Notes under the pieces: generated by a model | What the model was told of the DNA's origin: nothing | What the model saw: the letters and a program-made list of their open reading frames with translations, nothing else | The model's database searches: none | Shown: one piece after another, positions 45,109 through 54,999 of the stretch | Position numbering within the stretch: position 1 is the first letter of the stretch | Layout of the letters: the number at the start of each line of letters is the position of its first letter | Program-made: the position numbers and the translations under genes | Assembly: GCA_964007475.1 (NCBI GenBank) | Contig: OZ023274.1 | Coordinates: 39,487,860 to 39,551,859 of the forward strand | DNA from: Hybos culiciformis | Lineage: Eukaryota; Arthropoda; Insecta; Diptera; Hybotidae | Direction: 5' to 3' | Length of the DNA stretch: 64,000 bases

Positions 45109-45786
45109 ATGGTTCAACAATTTATTCATCCGTTTTCTATGATTGTAAGCGGACCTTCGGGGTGTGGAAAGACTACTTTTCTTTTGAATCTTCTAAATAA
45201 TAAAGATTGGTTAATAAAAACGAAAATAAAAAAAATTATATGGTGTTATGCCGAAAAAGCATCTGTTCCAAATTTCGATGAAAATGTTGTTTTACATAAA
45301 GGAGTTCCGGAAAATTTAGAAAACTTAGATAACGATCCAATTCTAGTAATATTAGATGATCTAATGCTTGATACGTTTAACAAAAATATCTGTGAAATTT
45401 TCACTAAGGGCTCACATCATCGCAACATATCAGTAATTTTAGTCACACAAAATTTATTTCATAAAGGAGCTCACAATAGAGATATATCATTGAATACTAA
45501 GTATTTGGTGGTTTTTAAGAATCCAAGAGATGAACTGCAATTTCAACATTTAGCACGACAAATTTATCCTGAGAATGCAAAAGATCTTTTGAGGGTATAT
45601 AAAGAAGTAACGCAAGTTCCTCATAATTATTTGATAATTGATCTTACTCAAGAAATAAATGAAACTTTGCGTTTTAGAACTGATATTTTCAACAAAAATC
45701 ATTGTATTTGTTATTGCAATTTGAATGAAAATGAGCTCCAATATGAAGAGATTAAAGGAGAACAAGCATATGCTGTATATACTTAA
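45109..45786 (+). CDS. DNA-packaging ATPase (FtsK/HerA type)
   Basis: This is a genome-packaging ATPase of 225 residues. The Walker A P-loop is GPSGCGKTT (residues 15-23) and Walker B is PILVILDD (77-84). The later VILVTQN fits sensor I of the A32/FtsK-like packaging ATPases shared by Polintons, virophages and poxviruses. I start it at the ATG at 45109, which places the P-loop near the N-terminus as usual in the family, rather than at upstream non-ATG codons. Its end overlaps the next gene by 17 nt. The frame is intact. Confidence 0.92.
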   Translation: MVQQFIHPFSMIVSGPSGCGKTTFLLNLLNNKDWLIKTKIKKIIWCYAEKASVPNFDENVVLHKGVPENLENLDNDPILVILDDLMLDTFNKNICEIFTKGSHHRNISVILVTQNLFHKGAHNRDISLNTKYLVVFKNPRDELQFQHLARQIYPENAKDLLRVYKEVTQVPHNYLIIDLTQEINETLRFRTDIFNKNHCICYCNLNENELQYEEIKGEQAYAVYT

Positions 45787-46075
45787 AGAAGCAAAACCAA
45801 AACTTCGAAATTCAATTTTGAAAAACAGCGATAATGAGCTAATAAAAACTTTAAGTGAAATTGCATATAATACTTTACATGGATATAATCCGATCAATGA
45901 AAAATCTAAGACAGCGTTGAAGAGATATAAAAATTCGTTACGCTGTTTATCTTGTCCAAAACGTTCTTTGAATTCGAAGAGAAAACTACTAGTGCAAAGT
46001 GGTGGTTTTTTGCCGACATTAATAGCAACTGTTTTATCCGGAGTTATCGGAAAAATAATAGAAAATGACAAATAA
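45770..46075 (+). CDS. Small basic Polinton protein with hydrophobic tail
   Basis: This is a 101-residue protein from the ATG at 45770, overlapping the end of the ATPase. The body is Lys/Arg-rich with a KRSLNSKRK stretch, and the C-terminal ~25 residues are Gly-containing and hydrophobic (GGFLPTLIATVLSGVIG). That resembles the amphipathic, membrane-active or core-type small proteins of adenovirus-like elements. The frame stays open upstream to 45725. The position between ATPase and capsid genes supports a virion or assembly role, which is inference. Confidence 0.7.
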   Translation: MLYILKEAKPKLRNSILKNSDNELIKTLSEIAYNTLHGYNPINEKSKTALKRYKNSLRCLSCPKRSLNSKRKLLVQSGGFLPTLIATVLSGVIGKIIENDK

Positions 46076-46864
46076 ATTGAAAAAAATGATTCTTCTACAT
46101 CCCTCAGCTTACGAAAAATTAAATCATAATAAAAATAATGAACCAGAATCATTTTTTGTTAAAAATTATCTTTTATCAATTTTAAATAATACCGAACTAC
46201 AAGACATAGAAAAATGGTACCAAATTCGACAACAACTTTTAAAATATGCCAATTTAAAGCGAGTGAAATCTGAGACTGATAAACCAATTTTGACAGATGC
46301 ATTTACTCAAACACCATTTATTTTTAAAAAAAATCAAAGCTCACAATTTTCAACAACCATGACAAAAACAGATAACCAAACAGAACCACTTCTAACAGAA
46401 GATATTTATGAAACATTTGAAAAAGATGAAATAACAAAAAAGAATAATTTGAGCTCAGCTGCTGATCATGCTAAGAAACTCAAACGAAAAAATAGTTTAA
46501 GTTTGAGTTCTTTTTACAATGATGAAGATTTTTCTGCTACGAAAACAAAAGACAAAAAAAAAAAGATTTTAAAATAATTGAAAAAGATGGAAAAGTTTTT
46601 ACTATATTTCACGAAGGAATCGAAAAAGCTGGAAAAGAAGAAGTGGATTCTATTATTTCAAACTTAAAATCGAAAAATATAGAAGCAAATAATGAAATTT
46701 TTACCCTAACTGATGAAGAAATGCAAAATGTTGACAACGAAGAGGTTAATTCAAATTCAAATAAAATGAGAAAAAAGATTGCCGAAACAATGTCTAAACC
46801 AACCTTAAGGTCAAGTAAAAAACAAACAGGTACTAATATTATACGTTGGCATCGAATAAAATAG
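46065..46864 (+). CDS. Lys-rich Polinton accessory protein, frameshifted in A11
   Basis: The ATG at 46065 overlaps the previous stop. The first frame (to 46577) has a helical N-terminus (SFFVKNYLLSIL, IEKWYQIRQQLLKYA), a TDAFTQTPF motif and a Lys-rich, low-complexity C-terminal part. It breaks at the A11 run 46554-46564. The continuing frame, entered just after the run, goes on to 46864 and ends QTGTNIIRWHRIK. Both parts look like one gene whose frame was lost by homopolymer slippage, or whose base count is a sequencing error. The function is unknown; gene order suggests a structural or assembly role. Confidence 0.65.
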
Positions 46865-46926
46865 CTTATAAAAGTAATTTATAAGTATAAATGAATTAAT
46901 TGTTTTTCATCACTTCAAAAAGTAAC

Positions 46927-47754
46927 ATGTCCTATCAAGAATTTTATATAACACTATTGAGTAACAATTGTATGGAAATATACCCTTCTAATGTGCTATC
47001 TTCTTTTACAAATTTATTAAAAAAAAAATTGGATTTAGATGAGACTTGGTTAGTTGGTCTTACAGAAATATTTTTAAATGATCTTGACGGAAATATACAT
47101 TCACGAAAAAAACGAGACACAACATTAAATAAATCAGAAGCAGAACAAATACTTTTTAAAGCAATACAGAATGCTAAGAAAAAAACTTCCAATTTAAATG
47201 CAGATACTACGTCTAAAAGTAATGTATCAATTTCTAAAGATGAGAAAGCGGGTTCTAAGCTTGAAAAACAAAATACTGTATCAATTCTTAAAATTGATAA
47301 AAAAATTATTGCAACAAGTTTTAAAAATAAAGATATTGGCCAAAATAAAAAAACTGAATTCGAAGAAGAGAAAGAAATGGTTGGTTTTATTCCTCCTACG
47401 ATTTTCGATTTCAAATCTGCAATTGATTCGATGATTAAATTTTTAGATCAACCCAAGATCACTTTAATTGCAGACTTTGCATACATTTACACCGATATAA
47501 TTTGTCCTAGATTTGTTGGAAACGAACTTACAAGATGTCTTCGAGTTGTGCCGATTGAACATGACCAAAAAGTTATAAAATTCCAGCATGTAGAGTATTA
47601 TCCAATTCAATCAAACACAATATCAAATATTTCTATATTGATCACAAATTCACAATCGGAAAGAATTAATTTTAAATCTAGTTTGTTACCTACAATGTGT
47701 ACACTTCATTTCAAAAAAAAAGGTATAAATACAAAATGCCTGTGGGGTAATTAG
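46927..47754 (+). CDS. Polinton minor capsid (penton) protein
   Basis: This single-jelly-roll protein would form the capsid vertices. From the ATG at 46927 (275 residues) the N-terminus EFYITLLSNNCMEIYPSNVL and the C-terminal part (YIYTDIICPRFVG, CLRVVP, ISILITNS, LHFKKK) match the conserved ends of Polinton penton proteins. A Lys/Ser-rich linker of about 100 residues (roughly 55-157) separates the two halves, as in relatives. The frame stays open upstream to 46900 without ATG. No breaks are visible. The major capsid lies 485 nt downstream. Confidence 0.88.
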   Translation: MSYQEFYITLLSNNCMEIYPSNVLSSFTNLLKKKLDLDETWLVGLTEIFLNDLDGNIHSRKKRDTTLNKSEAEQILFKAIQNAKKKTSNLNADTTSKSNVSISKDEKAGSKLEKQNTVSILKIDKKIIATSFKNKDIGQNKKTEFEEEKEMVGFIPPTIFDFKSAIDSMIKFLDQPKITLIADFAYIYTDIICPRFVGNELTRCLRVVPIEHDQKVIKFQHVEYYPIQSNTISNISILITNSQSERINFKSSLLPTMCTLHFKKKGINTKCLWGN

Positions 47755-47775
47755 TCATTAATTACAAACAAAGAT

Positions 47776-48237
47776 ATGGATGAAGTTTACACAAATTATT
47801 ACCTGACTCAATCAGGTTATGGAATGAGTGACATTGGTGTATTATATAATAATCCTAGGATAATTCAAAGTGGACGAGGTGGAATAGGAGCATTTTTTTC
47901 TGGTATATACAAATATTTTAAACCACTGATTCAGTCGGGTATGGAAGCATTAAAAAAGCAATCAATAAAAACTGGTACAAATGTCTTACAAGAACTATCA
48001 GCTAATAAACCGCTTAAAGAAGTTCTTAAGGAACAAAGTAAATTAGCTGCAGAAGAATTAACATTAAAAGGAATAAACAAATTGAAATCTCTACAAAATG
48101 GATCCGGTAAATCAAATATAAAGAAACTTAAAATTTTAAAGCAAACTCAGTTACCTATTGGAATCAAGCGCAAAAGCATCGTACATCGAAGCCAAAAAAA
48201 GAAAAACAAGAAATCAAGTGATATATTTTCAAATTAA
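47776..48237 (+). CDS. pVI-like internal virion protein
   Basis: This 153-residue protein sits directly before the major capsid, with 2 nt between them. The N-terminal part has YYLTQSGYG and a Gly-rich QSGRGGIGAFF (31-41), then an amphipathic helix, then a very basic C-terminus (IKRKSIVHRSQKKKNKKSS). Proteins at this position in Polintons and adintoviruses resemble adenovirus pVI and core proteins, which the adenain-like protease matures. That makes an internal, membrane- or DNA-binding virion role likely, by analogy. Confidence 0.72.
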   Translation: MDEVYTNYYLTQSGYGMSDIGVLYNNPRIIQSGRGGIGAFFSGIYKYFKPLIQSGMEALKKQSIKTGTNVLQELSANKPLKEVLKEQSKLAAEELTLKGINKLKSLQNGSGKSNIKKLKILKQTQLPIGIKRKSIVHRSQKKKNKKSSDIFSN

Positions 48238-48239
48238 AA

Positions 48240-49523
48240 ATGGAATGTATGAAATCAGAGCTAGATCTATTTGAGACACAACCAGTACAGTCAAACGTTT
48301 TGCGAACTGAAGAAGTAGCTTATAACCCAATATCATCTCTAGATAATGCCACTACAATAGAATTCTTATCGCTTGGTAATGGAGAGACCTATAGAGACTT
48401 ATCTACCGTTTATTTGCGACTCATTGTTCAACTTAAAGGTAAAGGAGATACACAACTACCAGATAATAAAGTTGGCGTAGTTAACAATTTAATGCATTCA
48501 TTATTTCGAAATTGTACAGTTTATTTAAATAATACACCCATTTCACAATCTGATAATAATTATCATTATCGGGCTTACATTGAAAAATTATTAAACTACG
48601 GAAATGATGCTGTATCAACTCATTTAGAAACAACCGGTTGGATTTTAGATTCTGGTAAAATAGACTCTATAGTTGAAAAAAAAAATCCTGGTTTAGACAA
48701 GCGAAAAAATTTATTTAAAAAAAGTCAACAAGTAGAATTGATTGGAAAATTGCATGCTGATATGTTCAATCAACCTAAGCTTTTACTTAATAATGTTGAT
48801 TTGAAAGTTGTTTTACATCTGGAGAAGACACCGTTTTATATTATGGAAAGTACTGGAGATTCGTATGTTAAAATATTAGAAGCCACAATGTATGTTAATC
48901 ATGTTACAATCAACCCAGGAATTTTATTAGCTCATCATAAAATCTTGCAGTCACGGAACGCAGTGTATCCCTATAAACGTGTTGAAATAAAAACATTTAC
49001 ATTATATCCGGGAAACTATTCTCTATTATTAGATAATGTGGTAATAGGTTAGCTTCCAAATCTTTTAATTTTTTCAATGGTGACTAATGAAGCATACAGT
49101 GGTTCAAAATCAAAAAATCCATTCAATTTTCAACATTTTCTTCTACAAAGATTTAATTTGTGTGTAAATGGGTCTCAAGTACCAAATCAACCTATAGAAT
49201 TTAATTTTACCAATGATGGAGAAGGAGCAATCAGTACAAGAGGATATAACACATTGTTTAAAGGAACAGGAATACACTATTACGATAAAGGTCATCAAAT
49301 ATCAAAGGAGTTATTTGATAATGGTTATTTTTTACTTGCCTTCGATTTAACAGCTGATGGGTCGTACAACTCTTCTTGTGCTAATTTGCTTAATCAGGGA
49401 ACTATTAGAATTGAAGGAAAATTTAGTAAGGCATTAACAGAAGCAATTACTTGTATAGTTTATTGTGAATTTGATTCAAATATATTCATTGACAAAAATC
49501 GAAATATTGCACAATCACTCTAA
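48240..49523 (+). CDS. Polinton major capsid protein (double jelly roll), in-frame TAG
   Basis: The ATG at 48240 begins a 427-codon frame with one TAG at 49050-49052 (codon 271). Reading continues in the same frame to the TAA at 49523. Conserved features include SSLDNATTIEF, RNCTVYLNNTPISQSDNNYHYRAY, ETTGW, KLHADMFNQPKLLLNNVDLK, AVYPYKRVEIK, then RGYNTLFKGTG and LLAFDLTAD. These match the double-jelly-roll capsid of Polintons. The TAG interrupts the second jelly roll, so an unmodified product would not form capsid. The rest of the frame has no other breaks, so the mutation looks recent. The stop codon abuts the protease ATG. Confidence 0.88.
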
Positions 49524-50021
49524 ATGGACACTCAGCAACTTAAATTAGCTTTAATGTGTAATAATTATACAAAAAGAAATTTTGTTGGTGTTTTCGCTTG
49601 TGATAAACTACCAGAAAAAGTTAAAAAACCTTCATTTTTAATAGCTAACACTGATCCAAACGGATCTAAAGGACAACATTGGGTAGCATTTTATGTATCC
49701 AGAAATGGAAAAGCAGAATATTTTGACTCTTTCGGTGCTTATCCAACGAACCCCTATTTTTTAACATTTTTAAAAAATAATTGTAATAGCTTTGAAAGCA
49801 ATAATACAACAATACAAGGATTTTCATCAACTTATTGCGGTGAATATTCTGCATTGTATTTATATTATAAATCAATTGGCAAAACATTAAAATATTTTTG
49901 TAAACTATTTAATAAAAACTACACTGGAAATGATGTTAAAGTTAAAAAATTATTTAAAAACATTTTTTGCTCTAAAAACCTGAAATGTAGTAAAAATTGT
50001 CAATCTATTTTTAAGAAATAA
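49524..50021 (+). CDS. Adenain-like maturation cysteine protease
   Basis: This 165-residue protein is of the C5/Ulp1-like fold and would process virion proteins. The catalytic candidates are H52 (GQHWVAFYV), D68 (AEYFDSFG), Q98 (TIQGF) and C105 (STYCGEYSALY), in adenain order and spacing. The ATG starts immediately after the major capsid stop, so the two are co-transcribed in all likelihood. The C-terminus is Lys/Cys-rich (KNIFCSKNLKCSKNC). No breaks are visible. Confidence 0.92.
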   Translation: MDTQQLKLALMCNNYTKRNFVGVFACDKLPEKVKKPSFLIANTDPNGSKGQHWVAFYVSRNGKAEYFDSFGAYPTNPYFLTFLKNNCNSFESNNTTIQGFSSTYCGEYSALYLYYKSIGKTLKYFCKLFNKNYTGNDVKVKKLFKNIFCSKNLKCSKNCQSIFKK

Positions 50022-50084
50022 AAAAAATTTTAAACTCAAATTATTGCTTTATTATTTTTTATTTTTTATTTTTATAGCGGAATA

Positions 50085-50469
50085 TTATTTTTCTTTAAAT
50101 TCAAGAATTGCCATGTTTCGACGACTTCTATCACGACCTTTGTAAATCAAGTCATATTTCTTGCTGTTTAATTCGGCAAGTTGCTCCTTTGTTTGAACAC
50201 ATTTGCTCAACCTCTCTGGTAAGAACACCCAAAAACTATTAGAACCATCCTGTAGATTAACAGTAAGCTGGACTCCGTATTGTGTATCTTTGAGAACAAA
50301 TTCATTTACGTCATATGGACTGTTAATTATCAAATCATTGATGTTTTTGTAGGAATCAGTTTCTCCACCAGCTACAGCTTTAAACAAATCAATAAATGAC
50401 TGCAAGAAAAGATAAATTAAAAAATTATGAATACAAAGATATAATAACATAAATGTTACGACTTACCAT
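50085..50469 (-). CDS. Small beta-rich (possible OB-fold) Polinton protein, ATG-only first exon
   Basis: Two exons are read on the minus strand. The ATG at 50467-50469 is followed directly by GTAAGT, and the acceptor TTTTCTTGCAG leads into exon 2 at 50399, removing 67 nt (50400-50466). The product has about 105 residues. YDVNEFVLKDTQYGVQLTV, WVFLPERLS, LAELNSKKYDLIYKG and MAILEF alternate like beta strands. The same pattern recurs in small proteins of arthropod Polintons. An OB-like single-stranded-DNA-binding role beside the polymerase is possible but is inference. It is convergent with the capsid/protease block. Confidence 0.72.
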
Positions 50470-51142
50470 TTTATTCAAAATATGTGACGTCTGCTAGTAA
50501 CTTTTGATAAACAAAGTTGAAAATAGAATAGTTTTGAAAATCAAATCGAATAGCCTTTATATACAATTTTTCTCTCTTTCACAAAAGTTTATAATTATAT
50601 TTTCTCGATTTTCGATTTTATCAAATTCAATGTTTATGCAAATAATTTTTGATTAATAACACACCTGCACTAAAAATATCAAATTACTCGATTTTTGCAT
50701 ATTTAATGATTATGCAAATAATTTTTGAATAATAATACACCTGCACTAAAAATCTCAAATTACATATAATAATTACACAATTTCATGTTAATACATTTAC
50801 TTAGGGTTTTTCAAAAGTTGCTATTTTTTCGACAACTTCTATACTTTTTTTTTTTAAATTATAAAAATCTTCGAGATTTCCCATACATTTTGTATAGTAT
50901 TTTTATAAATATTATCCTATATTTTTATTTTTTAAAGGTGCCTTATTTTAAGGGAAACTCCTATAAACATGAGAAATAATCTACATAAAAAAAATATTTA
51001 TTATTTAAATAACTATTTCACTTTATTGAAATGAAAATTTTGTAAATTTTAAAATATAATTTGCATATAAAATTAAAATATTTTTCCATTAAATGTTGTC
51101 TAAAAAATTTCCCATCTCCATCCAAAATAAATTGCTGTTGCC
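50470..51142. other. Polinton intergenic region with repeats
   Basis: A 76-bp tandem duplication (anchor TATGCAAATAATTTTTGA at 50635 and 50711) is followed by CACCTGCACTAAAAAT in both units. A fragment of the terminal-repeat unit (TTTCCCATACATTTTGTATAGTA-like) lies at about 50865-50905. No gene is visible apart from regulatory sequence for the flanking minus-strand gene. Confidence 0.7.
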
Positions 51143-51788
51143 TCAGTTAACCAGATCTTGCGTTAAAATGTTGTTAATTGATATATTTTCTTCCTGATGG
51201 TCGCTGATGATCGTATCTGCAGAAGCTGGTCTATCCAGAAAATCTTGTGAATGCTGCCAGAATGGCCAAAATAAATTGTTGTTGTCTATATCTTCTTCCT
51301 GATGGTCGCTGATGATCGTATCTGCAGAAGCTGGACTATCCAGAAAATCTTGTGAATGCTGCCAGAATGGTGATGTTTTTTGACTTTCGTGTTCAAAATT
51401 TTCCAAAAACAAGTCGTTAAACTCGTCATCTAGAAGAGCATTTAATTTTGCAGAACTGTGACTTTCTGGAATCTCTTTTGATGAACCAATATGATGATCA
51501 TCTTTTAGATCATCGTTGTAATCCACTAAAAAGAAATCATCACATCCATCATCTAAAAGAGTAGTCAAATCTGGTGAAGCTGGTCTAATTAAAAGATTCT
51601 CTAGAAAAAAATATAAAATTTTATTAATAATTTATGTATTATTGCTGAAATATTTAGAACTTACCTATAATCTGTACATTTTTTTTAATCCAGCATACAT
51701 TTTTAAGATGAACTCTCAAAGTCTTACTATTTTTAAAAAATTTACCACATTTGTGACATAATTTTAAATTTTTTTGAATAGATGACAT
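51143..51788 (-). CDS. Two-exon zinc-finger acidic Polinton protein
   Basis: Exon 1 (51665-51788) starts at ATG and encodes a C2HC finger: C11 and C14 (CHKCG), H27, C32. The intron 51601-51664 (GTAAGT...CTAG, 64 nt) keeps frame into exon 2 (51143-51600). The total is about 193 residues. Exon 2 is strongly acidic (LLDDGCDDFFLVDYNDD) and holds two near-identical copies of a 28-residue module starting PFWQHSQDFLD (about residues 119-146 and 154-181, period 35). At DNA level the copies are almost identical. A finger plus an acidic repeated domain suggests a transcription factor or DNA-binding regulator, which is inference. I know no named family for it. Confidence 0.72.
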
Positions 51789-52086
51789 GCTTAGAAGTTA
51801 ATGGTTTTAAGTCTCAAGCCGAAATAAACTTATTCCCATATTATTTTGAATTTTCGCAAATAAATTTGTAATTGGAGCTTAGCTTTAATAAAAATATTAA
51901 AATATAATTTTTTTACTAAAACTAGTTTTCCCATAATGATTTGTATTTACAAAAATAATAAGTATTTGAACTTTGTGAATGGATAGAATTTCTTTTTCGA
52001 CAATAACTTGTAATTGCAACTTGCAAGTATGACAATTGCTTATCATGTTTATTACATTATATTTGTTTTTGTAATTGAAGTTTAGT

Positions 52087-52366
52087 TTTATAAAAATCTT
52101 TCTAGATTTCCCATATATTTTGTATAGTAACCCCCATTTTTGGTAGCCACTTTTTGGGAGCCCCCATGGGGGTTACCTTTTTATAAAAATCTTCTAGATT
52201 TCCCATACATTTTGTATAGTAACCCCCATTTTTGGTAGCCACTTTTTGGGAGCCCCCATGGGGGTTACCTTTTTATAAAAATCTTCTAGATTTCCCATAC
52301 ATTTTGTATAGTAACCCCCATTTTTGGTAGCCACTTTTGATACAGAACATACATATTTATACTACT
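52087..52366 (-). repeat. Polinton right terminal inverted repeat
   Basis: It is the reverse complement of 38102-38382 with roughly two substitutions and two single-base indels. It contains the same three tandem units and CCCCCATGGGGG palindromes. Confidence 0.95.
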
Positions 52367-52406
52367 GGTTTACTTTCGTGAACAAAAATTTATATACCTA
52401 CATAAA

Positions 52407-53557
52407 CATAGGCGCCCGGAGGGGGGGGCAAGGGGGGGCCTTGGGCCCCCACCGGCTTTGATGAAGAAAATAAAACTTAATCAGCGATGAGACCTAAACA
52501 CTAAACTCGTACAAATTAGAAACCCGATTTTAATTTAAATAATATTAGAATGTTTGTCATTTTTCAAACGAAAAAAAAAACTTATTATCTCGCACAATAA
52601 CTTTTTTTATAAGAACGCTTGCCCTTAAATTTCACTTTTTTAATGCGCTAAGAAATTTTGAGAACATTTAAATTAGAAATTTTAGATTTTAATTTTTTCA
52701 GATTTTTATGTCATGCAGTATTTAAATTGTTTTAATAAATTATTCAATTTTTTTTTCATATTTTTCGATTTTTGAGTCACGGGTAAAAATACAAAAATAT
52801 TTATAAATTTTAGAATTTCTAAATGCACGGAATTCCAGATATTCCTTTTTCATATTTCGCTTAGTCAAGAGCAACACATTTATGAAAAAAGAATTCCTTT
52901 TCTGGTTACTTTTATGATAGAGACATTGTCAAAGTAGTTCACGCGAGTTTACGAATCTACGCCACGCGACGTAAAAAAGAAAATCATCGTTCAGTTACAA
53001 AAAAAAAATAAACGTTCAGTTACAAAAAAATAAAACAATTGCATTTCTTAATATTTATGGTGTAGAAATATCTATGGTGTATAAATATAAAAGATTATTT
53101 TTTTAACTTTTACGCCGGAGAAGTTCAATTTACGTGTTTGAGTATAATACGCCTCATAAAGTTTCATATAATGTGTCTTTTTTATGTTTATACGCATGAA
53201 CTACGTCTAAAATATCTTCGTTGGTTTTGTTTTTCTTCTAATTGGCGAGTTACTGAAAGTTTTGGAACGATTCGGAAGACGGGAGGTATCTGGTTTTTTT
53301 TCTTTGTATATGTATTACATATTATTTATTTTTTATTTGTTTTTTATTATCTAATCCAGCAAGTGAATTCGTTTATTAAAAATGTTAATTTATGTTTGTT
53401 ATTTTTTACTTTTAAAAAGAAAAGATTCATATAAGATACATGTAACTTAATTCTCAACACATTTTTTTTATTTTTATCGTTGAAGAAAAACATATTTATA
53501 AGCTTTTTAAAAAAATTTTCTTGCCCCCCCCTAGAAAAAATCCTGCGGGCGCCTATG
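52407..53557. mobile_element. hAT-type non-autonomous element next to the Polinton
   Basis: CATAGGCGCCCGGAGG (52407 onward) and, inverted, CATAGGCGCCCGCAGG (to 53557) are the ends. TACATAAA is duplicated exactly outside (52399-52406 and 53558-53565). G-rich and C-rich runs lie just inside each end (AGGGGGGGGCAAG and complement). Open frames inside are Phe-rich noise without transposase motifs. Confidence 0.88.
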
Positions 53558-53565
53558 TACATAAA

Positions 53566-54559
53566 GTATTATTTACTTATTATTTACAAACGTACGTTAC
53601 TTATATTTAGGACAAAATACAAAATGTCAAAGAGCATGTTGAAATTATATCAAAAAAATAAAATACAAAAAATATTAATAATTAGAAAATACTCAAAATT
53701 TGAATAAGAACTAAAAGCTCCGAATTCGGTGCAAATCACTTGGAATGTCAGGTTAGGGTAGTAATGTACTAGATTTTTCAGGATATATATTGAATTTGAC
53801 GCTGTTTGCCTACTACTTCCTTACTATAGCTATCTCTAGAGAAGCTGGACTGGATAATGATATAGTTAAAATATTCAATGCTTACTTTAAAAATCAAAAA
53901 GTTCAAACACTTTTAATATTGAGATGCTGTTCTCAAAAATAGATTTAAAAATTATTATCTTAAACTTTTGAAGCTCATAAATCATATTTTAATAAATTTT
54001 CATAAACTATGCATCCACTATGCATGCATAACTATAGGTTCGCGAATAGAAAATTTCTCATTCATATCAAATATTTCAGAAATTAAGTGTTGTTTTTAAA
54101 GACTAGGCCCTTCACAACTTACAAGATTTATTTATTTTTACACTAATAGAAATTTTTATTTTATCAAACAGAAATCTATGGGTTTTATAATAATCCAAAT
54201 TTTAATTTTGCATCATTTTTCTTTTATATCATAACTTGAAAAGTCATTTCATAAAAATTTACCAAAAATATTAAGACATTATTAAACTACATATTTTCAA
54301 ATGAAAACCCCACAAAATTTAATGTACAAAGAAAAAAACCACATAGATTTTAATTCAATAATTTTCTGTTGAAATATGCTACAGTCTTGCGAGGGTGTGA
54401 TGTCCTTTTTTTAACAAGAGCAGTTTCACGATACTTTTCAATAAAATATATTCATTCGATCTAAATTTTTAACGGAAATGAGGTTTACACAAAAATTATG
54501 TTCACAACAACAAAATTTTTCAATTCTTTATACAATTTCTTTGAAGTTTAAACTCCGTT
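53566..54559. other. AT-rich stretch, no gene seen
   Basis: No recognisable coding or repeat structure was seen. Confidence 0.5.
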
Positions 54560-54999
54560 CACTCAAAAAAAAACATCCGTAAAAAGCTAATGTTTTATGT
54601 CCGTTGAAATTTCATTCACTAAAAGTTGTTGAATTCAACGGGTTTTACGTTAAAAGATACCATTTTTAACCGTATTACGGATGTTTCATCAAAAAATTCA
54701 ACTACGGACTACGGTAAGACTTGATGAAGTAAAGTCCTTAAAATTGAGCTGATAGAGTAACAAGGAAATTGTTAAAACTAACAACAATTTATTAATTTCA
54801 ACGAAAAAAATCGTATATATTTTTTTAATGAAAGTTTAATAACAAGCTCATAAAATATTAACGTTTTATGTTTCCTTATTATCTACGGATACTCTTATAC
54901 TTTTACGGGAAACTCCTTAACCCCTATAAATAATTTAAATTAATTCGCATGTATAGAAACCGAATTTATATTGTCTATTAATACATTGTTGTATATCAC

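Larger units (their letters stand above)
38102..52366. mobile_element. Polinton/Maverick (endogenous polintovirus), full length
   Basis: The element is 14,265 bp. It begins AGTAGTATAAAT, ends with the complement ATTTATACTACT, and is flanked by the exact 6-bp duplication GGTTTA (38096-38101 and 52367-52372). The AG...CT ends, 6-bp duplication, ~280-bp terminal repeats and gene set are the established Polinton hallmarks: family B polymerase, DDE integrase with chromodomain, packaging ATPase, adenain-like protease, penton and double-jelly-roll capsid. The two terminal repeats differ at only about four positions, implying a recent insertion. Three genes carry breaks, and a 476-bp MITE has inserted near the left end. 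Confidence 0.97.

Noticed and set aside
45550..46152. 200-codon minus-strand open frame
   Set aside because: It is antisense to the packaging ATPase and the small basic Polinton gene, whose motifs clearly support the plus strand.
46944..47414. 156-codon minus-strand open frame
   Set aside because: It is antisense to the penton gene, whose N- and C-terminal motifs are on the plus strand.
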